DNA of 14,427 nt from CAYNYI01 sp964401455. GTDB lineage: Bacteria; Fibrobacterota; OXYB2-FULL-49-7; CAYNYI01. Where the stretch lies: positions 1 through 14,427 of the forward strand of contig CAYNYI010000076.1 in NCBI GenBank assembly GCA_964401455.1, read 5' to 3'. Under the pieces are notes generated by a model that did not search any database, was not told the origin of the DNA, and saw only the letters and a list, made by a program, of their open reading frames with translations. The first letter of the stretch is position 1, and each line of letters opens with the position of its first letter. Position numbers and translations under genes: made by a program. This document shows, in pieces, positions 1-5,577 of the stretch.

Positions 1-2
1 GG

Positions 3-464
3 AATGATATTTCTGAAGAGGAATTGAAAGCGAGGAAGTACGCTCTCTCCTGGCTTCTTAGAAAAGAAAGAAGTTCTCATGAATTGTATGAGAGACTCAT
101 AAGTAAGGATTTCTCCAAAGAAACGGCGGATTCCGTTGTCTCTTATGTCAAAGGTCTTAATTATGTTAACGACCTCCGTTTTACCCGGATATTTCTCGAG
201 AGTTATGCCCGCAGCTCCGCAAACAGTCTTATGCTTGTCAAGCAGAAGCTTTTTAAAAAGGGTATTCCGCCTGAAACTGTGGAAGAAATTCTTTCTTCGG
301 GCGAGGTATCCTATGATGAATTCCCGTGTATGGAGCGTTCGCTGAGGCGCAGGCGCAGCAAAAAAAACACGGAAATTGATATTAAGGCTTTTTTGCTCAG
401 GAAAGGCTTTTTGCGGGAGAATGTGGAGGAGTTTTTGAGAGGGGATGGGTTTATTTCTGATTAG
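3..464 (+). CDS. recX: Regulatory protein RecX, 5'-truncated by window edge
   Basis: RecX binds RecA filaments and modulates recombination and SOS activity in the cytoplasm. The protein shows the family's tandem three-helix pattern: an opening like A-R-K-Y-A-L-S-W-L-L-R-K-E-R-S-S-H-E-L, then a G-L-N-Y-V-N-D-L-R-F segment matching the usual 'gylDD.rFA' block, then K-L-F-K-K-G-I-P, and a degenerate third repeat near the C-terminus. The frame is open back to the first bases of the window (N-D-I-S-E-E-E precedes the TTG at 24), so the true start probably lies upstream and the TTG is not convincing. Stop is TAG at 462-464. About 150 residues are visible, close to a full RecX. In E. coli recX sits between recA and alaS; alaS is present here on the same strand about 5.1 kb downstream, which supports the call. 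Confidence 0.85.
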   Translation, partial: NDISEEELKARKYALSWLLRKERSSHELYERLISKDFSKETADSVVSYVKGLNYVNDLRFTRIFLESYARSSANSLMLVKQKLFKKGIPPETVEEILSSGEVSYDEFPCMERSLRRRRSKKNTEIDIKAFLLRKGFLRENVEEFLRGDGFISD

Positions 465-481
465 AAACCGGCATGAAGGAT

Positions 482-512
482 TGTCATCATCGGGCTTCGA
501 CCCGATGATCCA
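482..512 (-). repeat. Palindromic repeat, diverged copy, inverted orientation
   Basis: A hairpin with a perfect 9-bp stem (ATCATCGGG at 486-494, CCCGATGAT at 501-509) and a 6-base loop, flanked by TGTC on the left and CCA on the right. Read on the minus strand it has the same frame (TGGAT...ATGACA) as the two copies at 541-570 and 907-936 but with changed stem bases, so it is a diverged member of the same family facing the other way. It starts 18 bases after the recX stop. Confidence 0.7.
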
Positions 513-540
513 TTTTCTTGCAGTTCAATGTATGTTTTAC

Positions 541-570
541 TGGATTACCCGGTCAAGCCGGGTAATGACA
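541..570 (+). repeat. Palindromic repeat, copy 2
   Basis: A 30-base unit, identical to 907-936 (identity extends one base left, 540 and 906). It folds into a 9-bp stem (ATTACCCGG at 544-552, CCGGGTAAT at 558-566) with loop TCAAG. With the inverted copy at 482-512 it forms a head-to-head pair 28 bases apart, like paired REP elements. Confidence 0.85.
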
Positions 571-597
571 CAGGGTATCCCGTCAATAAAGTAAGTA

Positions 598-882
598 ATG
601 AAGCAGTATTATGTTTATATTCTTTCCTCAAAAAGAAATGGGACTCTCTATATCGGAGTAACATCAAATCTAAAAAAACGAATTTATGAGCATAAGAATG
701 AAATATATGAAGGATTTACAAAAAAATACAGTGTTCATAATCTTGTTTATTATGAAATAGCCTATGATATCTTTTCAGCCATAAAGCGGGAAAAGGCGTT
801 GAAAAGGTGGAACAGGGCATGGAAATTGGAATTGATTGAGAAACAAAATCCTAAGTGGAAAGATCTTTACGATTCTCTTTAG
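598..882 (+). CDS. Small GIY-YIG nuclease-domain protein (COG2827/UPF0213 type)
   Basis: A 94-residue single-domain protein of the GIY-YIG superfamily, whose members cleave DNA with a metal ion. The N-terminus Y-Y-V-Y-I-L-S-S followed by L-Y-I-G-V-T is the GIY-YIG core, and then come R-I-Y-E-H-K, G-F-T-K-K-Y, L-V-Y-Y-E, A-I-K-R-E-K-A-L-K-R-W and a C-terminal N-P-K-W-K-D-L-Y, all typical of the stand-alone 'URI domain' endonuclease family of 80-100 residues. The candidate catalytic residues are the two core Tyr, the Arg of R-I-Y-E-H and the Glu of R-E-K. The gene is complete, with an ATG start, a weak ribosome site and a TAG stop. It lies between identical palindromic repeats, 27 bases after one and 24 before the other. 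The real substrate of this family is unknown. Confidence 0.88.
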   Translation: MKQYYVYILSSKRNGTLYIGVTSNLKKRIYEHKNEIYEGFTKKYSVHNLVYYEIAYDIFSAIKREKALKRWNRAWKLELIEKQNPKWKDLYDSL

Positions 883-906
883 AATGCTTCAAGGAATATT
901 TTCTTC

Positions 907-936
907 TGGATTACCCGGTCAAGCCGGGTAATGACA
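907..936 (+). repeat. Palindromic repeat, copy 3
   Basis: Identical over 30 bases to 541-570 and in the same orientation, with the same 9-bp stem (910-918 and 924-932). It ends 10 bases before the end of the flagellin gene on the opposite strand. The hairpin could act as an intrinsic 3' barrier for both the nuclease and flagellin transcripts, but no T-run follows it on either strand. Confidence 0.85.
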
Positions 937-946
937 ATCTGAAATT

Positions 947-2047
947 TTATGCCAGTAGCGAAAGCACCGACTGCGTAGACATATTCGACTGCACAAGCAT
1001 GGAACTCGCCGCCTGTGTAATGATATTATTCTTCGTAAAATCACTCATTTCCATAGCATAATCTGTATCCCTGATCTGGCTTTCAGCCGACTGCATGCGG
1101 ATTTCCTGATTTGTAAGGTTGGAATGAGTGTGTTCTAGGCGGTTTATTAAAGAACCCACATGTGAACGGAGATTATTGATTCTTTTAAAACCTGTGTCGT
1201 TCGCGGCCCATCCGTATGCCTCTTCCTGTTTACCGTCAAGCATCTGAAGAATTGCCTGGAATTTGGATTTACTGCCGTCATTATAAGAAAAGCCTGATCA
1301 CGCGCCCGTTGTAGGGTCAAGATCATTATCTATCCTGAAGGCTTCATCTCCAATTCCGGCAATATTAGCGGCATCCATCCTGGATAATTTCAAAAGAAGT
1401 TTGTTAACAGCACTACCTCCGTACATGGCGCTAGGGCTCGCTCCTATTTTGGCATCGGCATCTGCCTGTTCAAAATTCGCGCCTACCTGCAGATTGAAGA
1501 ATCGGAATTCAGTAAAATCAGAGGCGGTATTTTGAGGGCCGCCTACATTATCACCATAATCTAAACTCTGATTAGATCCGCCTTTGGCACCGTCTTCCGG
1601 GTTTATATGAAGCCCGGCAGCAGTATCGTTTTCACTTGCAAAGACCTGCATACCATTATAAGTTGTCGTATTGTTTATTCTCGTCAGTTCGTCCCTAATG
1701 GAATCATATTCCTGAAAAAGGTAGTCGCGCTCAGTCTGGGAGAGCGTGTCATTCGATGCCTGGACAACTATTTCGCGCATTCTGTGGAGTATGTCTTCCA
1801 TTTCATTAAGCGCGCCGTCGGCAATCTGCAGAAGAGCTATTCCGTCGCTTACATTTCTTTTTGCCATCGCGTTTCCGCGAATCTGAGTCCTGAGTTGTTC
1901 TGAAACGGAAAGACCCGCGGCATCGTCAGAAGCGCGGTTAATCCGGAGACCGGTGGAGAGTTTTTCGAGGTTTTTACCAAGACGGTTATTTACCTTGAAT
2001 AAGGCGCCCTGGGTGAACATCGAACTTATGTTATGATTGATTCTCAT
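947..2047 (-). pseudogene. Flagellin interrupted by one in-frame TGA
   Basis: Flagellin is the subunit of the flagellar filament, exported by the flagellar type III system. The N-terminal part (about 155 residues from M-R-I-N-H-N-I-S-S) has the conserved D0/D1 sequence, including L-S-T-G-L-R-I-N-R-A-S-D-D-A-A-G-L. The C-terminal part has S-A-E-S-Q-I-R-D-T-D, F-T-K-N-N-I and ends S-V-L-S-L-L-A. Both parts are in one frame, separated only by a TGA at 1298-1300 after codon 249. The context T-T-G-A-stop-S-G-F suggests an Arg CGA changed to TGA. There are 366 codons before the TAA, a usual short flagellin length. No frameshift or other stop is seen. It may be a fresh pseudogene, a sequencing or assembly error, or a readthrough gene. 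TGA is a normal stop elsewhere in the window (alaS, 10217-11689), so no code change is implied. Confidence 0.85.
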
Positions 2048-2054
2048 TCAAACT

Positions 2055-2092
2055 TCCGTGTTTTCGAGAATTATAGGCGAAAGTCCATTCTC
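2055..2092 (-). promoter_or_regulatory. Flagellin leader: hairpin, CsrA-like GGA sites, tiny ORF
   Basis: On the minus strand the leader contains CACGGAAG next to the flagellin ATG, which fits the CsrA consensus CANGGANG and overlaps the ribosome site. A second ATGGA lies at 2084-2088. A 6-bp inverted repeat (2066-2071 with 2087-2092) can form a hairpin between the two. AAAGG followed by ATG also opens a five-codon ORF (M-D-F-R-L) ahead of flagellin. Flagellin leaders are known CsrA targets in Bacillus; here the role is inferred from motifs only. Confidence 0.35.
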
Positions 2093-2107
2093 ACCTTTCA
2101 CTTATAC

Positions 2108-2134
2108 TTATCGGCAGTTTTAGCGGTTGCTTTA
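2108..2134 (-). promoter_or_regulatory. Sigma-28 (FliA-type) promoter of flagellin
   Basis: On the minus strand TAAA (2134-2131), a 15-base spacer and GCCGATAA (2115-2108) match the sigma-28 consensus TAAA-N15-GCCGATAA exactly. It lies 60 bases upstream of the flagellin ATG. Flagellin expression would therefore be late-class and subject to anti-sigma control. The spacer also carries a second CTAAAA. Confidence 0.88.
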
Positions 2135-2140
2135 GCGGGA

Positions 2141-2201
2141 AAATAAAAAAAAACTAAAAAATTTTCAGGAAGTGCCCTGTCCGGGGAAAATTTTACAGGG
2201 C
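2141..2201 (-). terminator. Weak terminator-like hairpin plus T-runs after the peptide gene
   Basis: On the minus strand GCCCTGT and ACAGGGC (2201-2195 and 2180-2174) form a 7-bp stem with a 14-base loop inside the 3' end of the peptide gene. A shorter CAGG/CCTG hairpin follows, and then T-runs of six and nine bases just past the stop. The stem is not directly joined to the first T-run, so termination may be partial. The sigma-28 promoter for flagellin starts just downstream. Confidence 0.4.
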
Positions 2202-2317
2202 GGAACGGGAAATTGCTCATCGTCCGGGGTACCGGGGCATGTCTGGGCATGTATTTCGAGGGAATAGTCTTCAGATTCTATATCTGGTTTTTCGTATATT
2301 TTCTTTTCTTTTTTCAT
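2165..2317 (-). CDS. Putative RiPP precursor peptide, 50 residues
   Basis: This short gene is the last of the radical SAM operon. Its ATG (2317-2315) overlaps the TGA of the S26-type peptidase as ATGA, so translation is probably coupled; only a weak CGGA ribosome site is seen. The N-terminus reads MKKEKKIYEKPDI: basic, with Y8-x-x-P11-x-I13, which resembles the YxxPxL motif that lets PqqD-like (RRE) proteins bind lasso-type leaders. An acidic stretch follows, then a core-like C-terminal half with Cys27 and Cys41, several Pro and Gly, and the end CKIFPGQGTS. A Thr (T26) precedes Cys27. The five modification, processing and transport genes lie directly upstream in the same operon. Seen: the ORF, its overlap and its composition. 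Inferred: that it is the substrate of the operon. I recognise no named family. It has no predicted membrane segment or signal peptide. Confidence 0.72.
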   Translation of the reverse strand: MKKEKKIYEKPDIESEDYSLEIHAQTCPGTPDDEQFPVPPCKIFPGQGTS

Positions 2318-2733
2318 CGTTGTCCGTTTTTCAGTACAGGATTAAATAGGTTGTCTATCAGAATTATCAATTTCAGAACCCTCAACATTAATTTACTATT
2401 TTTTATTCCTGAATTCAAGAGACGTTTTTTTAAAAAACAAAAAAATAAGGAAAACGGGCCTCTTCGGAAGCGGGTTTTTAACCTGTATTTGATTAGGCTT
2501 TTTTCTCTTTCCGGAACAAATTCAAAAAAAAGCCGGTTGTCTCCGCTAAAAAAAAGGCAGTCTTTTTCAAGATAAATCAGCCGATGTATAAGTATCCTGT
2601 TTTTATGAGAAAAAACGCATATATCCCCCGGTAAAATGTCTTTCGGGTTTATAGCCGCGCAGAGAACCGTTTGGCCCGGTTTTAAAACCGGGAGCATGGA
2701 AACACCGGTTACTCTGCATTTTACTGTTTCCAT
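2314..2733 (-). CDS. S24/S26-type peptidase, signal peptidase-like, RiPP-associated
   Basis: A 139-residue serine peptidase-like protein. G-V-S-M-L-P-V-L at residues 10-17 gives the S26 box with nucleophile Ser12; I-L-P-G-D-I-C-V-F follows, then I-H-R-L-I with His50 where type I signal peptidases have the Lys block, and S-G-D-N at 63-66. A Ser/His arrangement is that of SipW/ER-type enzymes and of the small S24/S26 proteins found beside PqqD and radical SAM genes. No N-terminal membrane anchor is present; the C-terminal 55 residues are basic with one hydrophobic stretch. The ATG is 3 bases after the radical SAM stop, and its own stop overlaps the start of the peptide gene, which makes leader removal from that peptide its likely job (inference). 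An 18-bp perfect palindrome at 2675-2692 lies in the coding part for P-V-L-K-P-G. Confidence 0.75.
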   Translation of the reverse strand: METVKCRVTGVSMLPVLKPGQTVLCAAINPKDILPGDICVFSHKNRILIHRLIYLEKDCLFFSGDNRLFFEFVPEREKSLIKYRLKTRFRRGPFSLFFCFLKKRLLNSGIKNSKLMLRVLKLIILIDNLFNPVLKNGQR

Positions 2734-2736
2734 TAC

Positions 2737-3783
2737 TCAACTTTCAGGGTAAAAAGCGGCATAGTAGCCTTCAGCCGCGCGGCACAAAACCGGGGAAGGC
2801 TTGAAATAAGATCCGGTCGCGAGAAAACTCGATGAAGGGCATGATTTGCAGTAAGTATTTAAAGAACATTCGCGGCATTTTTCAATGTCATTAACAGCTA
2901 TGCTGTGTATTTCTTTAAGAAGAGGAGAATTCCGGAGCTGTTCTGTGAGGGGGACGGGCGAATTGAGGTCGGCGGTTTTATGTCTTAAAGACGGGCAGGG
3001 GAAAATATCCCCCCAGGGAGAGACCGCTATCATATTCGCGCCGCCTTTACAGACTTGTTCCCCGGGATATGAATCGACCGGACAATAATAATCGTCCGGG
3101 AAATCCCGATTGCCGGGCATATTTCTCCAATTCGAGAAGAATGTTGTATACTCCTCTTTTTTACAAATCGCGTCTTTATATGAGCTCCCGCTTGCGCAGA
3201 GGGTCTCGAAACTCGAACGCTGTTTTATGCCGAGCTTCTTAAAATATTCATGAATTATAACATGTCTGTCAAAATTCTGCTTCACAAGCGGTGTTTTTAT
3301 AACGGGGTTAAGGCCCTTGTCTTTCATCAGCATAATGTTTCGAAGCGCAGAGTCAAAAGCCCCTTTTTTACGGGTAAAACCGTCATGGACTTCCGGTCTT
3401 GTATCAAAAATCGTCATTTCGACGCTTCTTATAGAAAGCGGAGAGAGTTTTTCAATAATTTCCGGTTTTGCGGCGGACGCGTTTGAAAAAAGCGTTATGC
3501 AGAACCCGTTTTTGTCGGCGCATTCACAAATTTCATAAAGATCGTCCCTTAAAAACGGCTCGCCGCCGGTTATGGTTAATTCAAGTACGCCTTCAGAGGC
3601 GAGTCTTTCTATATATTCTTTTAACCTGGAAAGCGGAGGGTCCGCAATTTTCTCTTTTAATATATAACAGAAAAGGCAGGCCTGGTCGCAGCGGTTTGTG
3701 ACTTCCAGCATGGCTCTGTAGGGTCTGAATTCCCTTGAGCTTTTCTCAAGCATTTTTCTGAAAACACCGTGTTTATCAGGCAT
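2737..3783 (-). CDS. Radical SAM/SPASM peptide-modifying enzyme
   Basis: A 348-residue enzyme that would cleave S-adenosylmethionine with a [4Fe-4S] cluster to start radical chemistry on a peptide. The cluster motif C-D-Q-A-C-L-F-C (Cys32, Cys36, Cys39) is followed by T-G-G-E-P at 72-76, the SAM-binding motif. The last third holds a SPASM-type Cys set: C-K-G-G-A-N, then S-P-W-G-D-I-F-P-C, then C-R-E-C-S-L-N-T-Y-C-K-S-C and a final C near the C-terminus, enough for auxiliary clusters. SPASM enzymes of this size form thioether, C-C or similar links, or epimerise residues, in RiPPs. The start overlaps the PqqD-like gene by 8 bases and the S26 gene follows after 3. Which residue it modifies is unknown; Cys27 and Cys41 of the peptide at 2165-2317 are candidates. 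Confidence 0.92.
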   Translation of the reverse strand: MPDKHGVFRKMLEKSSREFRPYRAMLEVTNRCDQACLFCYILKEKIADPPLSRLKEYIERLASEGVLELTITGGEPFLRDDLYEICECADKNGFCITLFSNASAAKPEIIEKLSPLSIRSVEMTIFDTRPEVHDGFTRKKGAFDSALRNIMLMKDKGLNPVIKTPLVKQNFDRHVIIHEYFKKLGIKQRSSFETLCASGSSYKDAICKKEEYTTFFSNWRNMPGNRDFPDDYYCPVDSYPGEQVCKGGANMIAVSPWGDIFPCPSLRHKTADLNSPVPLTEQLRNSPLLKEIHSIAVNDIEKCRECSLNTYCKSCPSSSFLATGSYFKPSPVLCRAAEGYYAAFYPES

Positions 3784-4039
3784 TTTTTTCTATTATGTTC
3801 AGTTCAAGAAGTTTTTCGATCAATTCTTTTGTGTCGGCGGCTGCCGTTTCGGGCGGGACGTCATATTCCCCGGTTAAAAGAGCGGGAATATCCCCGGAGT
3901 CGGCTCCGCTTTCTATCTGTTCGAAAATAAATGTGGCGGTTTTATTAAAGCTGTGTATCCTGCCGTCGGGTATGGTAATGGCGGTATAAGTATCGAATAT
4001 TTTTCTTCTGGCGGTTTTTTGTCTGACTTTGTATCTCAT
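3776..4039 (-). CDS. PqqD-like peptide chaperone (RiPP recognition element)
   Basis: An 87-residue PqqD-family protein. These winged-helix domains bind the leader of a precursor peptide and present it to the modifying enzyme. Visible family features are I-H-S-F-N-K-T-A-T-F-I-F-E-Q-I (matching 'y.Lnetaa.iwe.l'), a middle L-L-T-G-E-Y-D-V, and a C-terminal helix K-E-L-I-E-K-L-L-E-L-N-I-I-E ('fl..L...glI'). The length is normal for a discrete PqqD. The ATG lies 3 bases after the kinase stop and the gene overlaps the radical SAM gene by 8 bases; no ribosome site is clear, so translation is probably coupled. Its partner leader is likely the Y-x-x-P region of the peptide at 2165-2317 (inference). 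Confidence 0.85.
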   Translation of the reverse strand: MRYKVRQKTARRKIFDTYTAITIPDGRIHSFNKTATFIFEQIESGADSGDIPALLTGEYDVPPETAAADTKELIEKLLELNIIEKNA

Positions 4040-4042
4040 TTT

Positions 4043-4849
4043 TTATTCTGTTTCTAAAAGAAAATTTTTTAAACCTTTGTCGGGTTTAAAATATAATAAT
4101 TTTACACCGAAGCAGGAAACGGCCTCTGCCGCGTTTTCAATAAGAATCTCCGCCGCGGCTTTTCCGCCGTTATGCATGCTGCAGCCGAGTAGTTCCCTTA
4201 ACGCGGTTTCTTTATTAAGAGGTTCTACCCTGAAATCGGGAGATTTTCTGAGAAAGAAAATATCAGACGGATTCCGTTTTTTTTTTAGTTCACCTTTGGG
4301 GGCCGTAAAACCGAAAGGAGATGGAAGCGTGTTCCATTCCCGGCCGATGCCCGGAAGCAACAAATTCATTTCCTCATTGAGGCATATATCAAAAGCTGTT
4401 GAAGCGGCTGTGCTTTTTCCTCCGCCTGAATTGGCTGCGAAAATAAAAGACCTTTCAGATCCTTCTTTTTTATTAATTATCCCGAAAGAAGAATGCAGAG
4501 GTATTCCGCGTTTTTTTACAATAACTGTTTCTATCAGTGCTTTTTTCAGTGCTGTCATAATACCGCTTATATAGCCGCGGCCCGCGGATTTTACTTCATA
4601 TTCCGGAAAAGTGCCGAGGATACTGTATGTTATTTCAGAGGTTTTAGCAACCGGAGCTGAAGCTGAATACGATTCTTCCGGATGAGGAAATGTAGGGTCC
4701 TTAGTATGTTTAATGATAAAGTCGGGAGCGGTGGTTCTGTTATCCGAAAAAAAGCAAGGATAGACTCTTCTCAGGTTTGATTCCTGTTTCTCATCGGAGA
4801 TATAAACAGTACCGGTTATTCCGGCGGCGCTAAAGAATAATTCTTTCAC
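4043..4849 (-). CDS. HprK-related (ScmC-like) kinase of RiPP clusters
   Basis: A 268-residue protein with an HPr kinase-type P-loop: A-N-S-G-G-G-K-S-T at 139-147, where the first Gly of the Walker A motif is Ala. It is preceded by R-G-I-P-L-H-S-S-F-G and followed by a C-L-N-E-E-M-N-L-L acidic pair in the place of the HprK Asp region. These features fit the HprK-related families that accompany PqqD and radical SAM genes rather than true HPr kinase, which has an extra N-terminal domain and a different context. A homologue in the paeninodin lasso cluster phosphorylates the C-terminal Ser of its peptide, and the peptide encoded here also ends in Ser. The GTG start lies inside the permease gene (20-base overlap). 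The exact substrate is inferred. Confidence 0.75.
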   Translation of the reverse strand: MKELFFSAAGITGTVYISDEKQESNLRRVYPCFFSDNRTTAPDFIIKHTKDPTFPHPEESYSASAPVAKTSEITYSILGTFPEYEVKSAGRGYISGIMTALKKALIETVIVKKRGIPLHSSFGIINKKEGSERSFIFAANSGGGKSTAASTAFDICLNEEMNLLLPGIGREWNTLPSPFGFTAPKGELKKKRNPSDIFFLRKSPDFRVEPLNKETALRELLGCSMHNGGKAAAEILIENAAEAVSCFGVKLLYFKPDKGLKNFLLETE

Positions 4850-5525
4850 GGCTGAAAAATTTAAGGGTTAAGAGTAAAAAGACCGCTGTCATCATAAAAA
4901 GAAAGGCGGACAGAATAAAGGCACCGGAAAAAGAAAGGCTCTTTCCGTGAAGAAGCGGAAGTGCGGCAAAAAGAAATAAAAGAGTAAGGAAACGGGAGTA
5001 AACGCTGATATTTTTCGCTTCCTTTATAAAACATGAAAGTAAAAGGCCGGCCGCAGACGAGGCACATGCTGAAAAAAACGAGGAAACAGCAATTGAAAAA
5101 ACAGCCGGGGCCCTGTAACGGAGGAGTTCACCGGGAATACCTGAAAAATCCGAATAAAAACGGAGAGTAATAAAGGAAACCGCAAATATTATAATCGAGA
5201 GAAAATAGGCGGGAAGCGCGGCTCCGAGCAGTTTAGAAAAAATAATCTCACGGTCGGAAACCGGCCATGTAAAATAGGTCTTTATAGTTTTTCTCTCGCG
5301 TTCTCCGGCGAGAGAATATGCCGCGAAGGAAAGCCCCTGAATTACCGGGTTAAAAACAGTAAGAAAAACAACCGAATAGATTGCTGTCCATTGTTCTGCA
5401 AGGGTTATGGGAAAAAGGACCCCGTAAAGAAAAGCGAATATGCTCTGCTGAAGAAAAAAATGTGTCCGGGAAGAAAATGCGCCGGTAGATTCCCGCAGCT
5501 CTTTTTTCAATGCTGTCAGAAACAA
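4830..5525 (-). CDS. ABC-2-type transporter permease, no ATPase nearby
   Basis: A 231-residue membrane protein with about six hydrophobic segments (near 28-44, 48-72, 100-122, 140-165, 178-193 and 200-222). The cytoplasmic stretch G-E-R-E-R-K-T-I-K-T-Y-F-T-W-P-V-S (74-90), followed by D-R-E-I-I-F-S-K, is the ABC-2 permease signature ('E+..tle.LL..P.s..ei..gK'). It is the first gene of the operon and would move the mature peptide or give immunity, but it needs an ATP-binding partner that is absent from the window. The start is TTG with a good AAAGG site 7 bases upstream, divergent from alaS across a 99-base gap. Its stop is inside the kinase gene. Confidence 0.75.
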   Translation of the reverse strand: MFLTALKKELRESTGAFSSRTHFFLQQSIFAFLYGVLFPITLAEQWTAIYSVVFLTVFNPVIQGLSFAAYSLAGERERKTIKTYFTWPVSDREIIFSKLLGAALPAYFLSIIIFAVSFITLRFYSDFSGIPGELLRYRAPAVFSIAVSSFFSACASSAAGLLLSCFIKEAKNISVYSRFLTLLFLFAALPLLHGKSLSFSGAFILSAFLFMMTAVFLLLTLKFFSRERIIL

Positions 5526-5548
5526 AAGTAGACCTTTCGGTTTTATTC

Positions 5549-5577
5549 TTGAAAAACAGTGCTATCTGAAATATATT
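5549..5577 (+). promoter_or_regulatory. Sigma-70-type promoter for alaS
   Basis: TTGAAA (5549-5554), a 17-base spacer and TATATT (5572-5577) lie 47 bases before the alaS ATG. A ribosome site AAGGGAG (5608-5614) follows 10 bases before the start, and part of it can pair with the run of C just after it (GGG with CCC), a small hairpin that could limit access. Confidence 0.7.

Larger units (their letters stand above)
482..936 (+). mobile_element. Putative repeat-bracketed GIY-YIG cassette
   Basis: Three palindromic repeats of one family (one inverted, two direct and identical) surround the GIY-YIG nuclease gene and fill the whole gap between the convergent 3' ends of recX and flagellin. The arrangement recalls REP sequences kept beside a RAYT gene, with a GIY-YIG protein in place of the transposase. 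That this unit moves is inference: no target-site duplication is evident and no second cassette is in the window. Confidence 0.35.

Noticed and set aside
482..936. CRISPR array
   Set aside because: Only three repeats, one inverted, with unequal spacing and a gene between two of them; no cas genes.
1298..1300. TGA in flagellin read as selenocysteine or as a changed genetic code
   Set aside because: TGA ends alaS, the radical SAM gene and the gene at 10217-11689 in normal positions, flagellins have no selenocysteine, and no SECIS-like structure is evident just downstream.
2213..2575. 120-codon plus-strand ORF over the end of the peptidase and the peptide gene
   Set aside because: Low-complexity, Phe/Leu/Ser/Arg-rich translation that mirrors the A-rich minus-strand genes; no ribosome site and no family pattern.
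2675..2692. 18-bp perfect palindrome in the peptidase gene
   Set aside because: It encodes the conserved P-V-L-K-P-G segment of the S26 box with ordinary codons; with no loop and a coding position it is probably chance.
4029..4574. 181-codon plus-strand ORF opposite the kinase gene
   Set aside because: It is the antisense of a well-supported gene with Walker A motif and operon context; no family pattern in its translation.
2165..5525. Standard lasso peptide cluster
   Set aside because: The YxxP leader, PqqD-like protein and HprK-like kinase fit, but there is no asparagine synthetase-like cyclase and no B2 protease; a radical SAM/SPASM enzyme and an S26-type peptidase are present instead.
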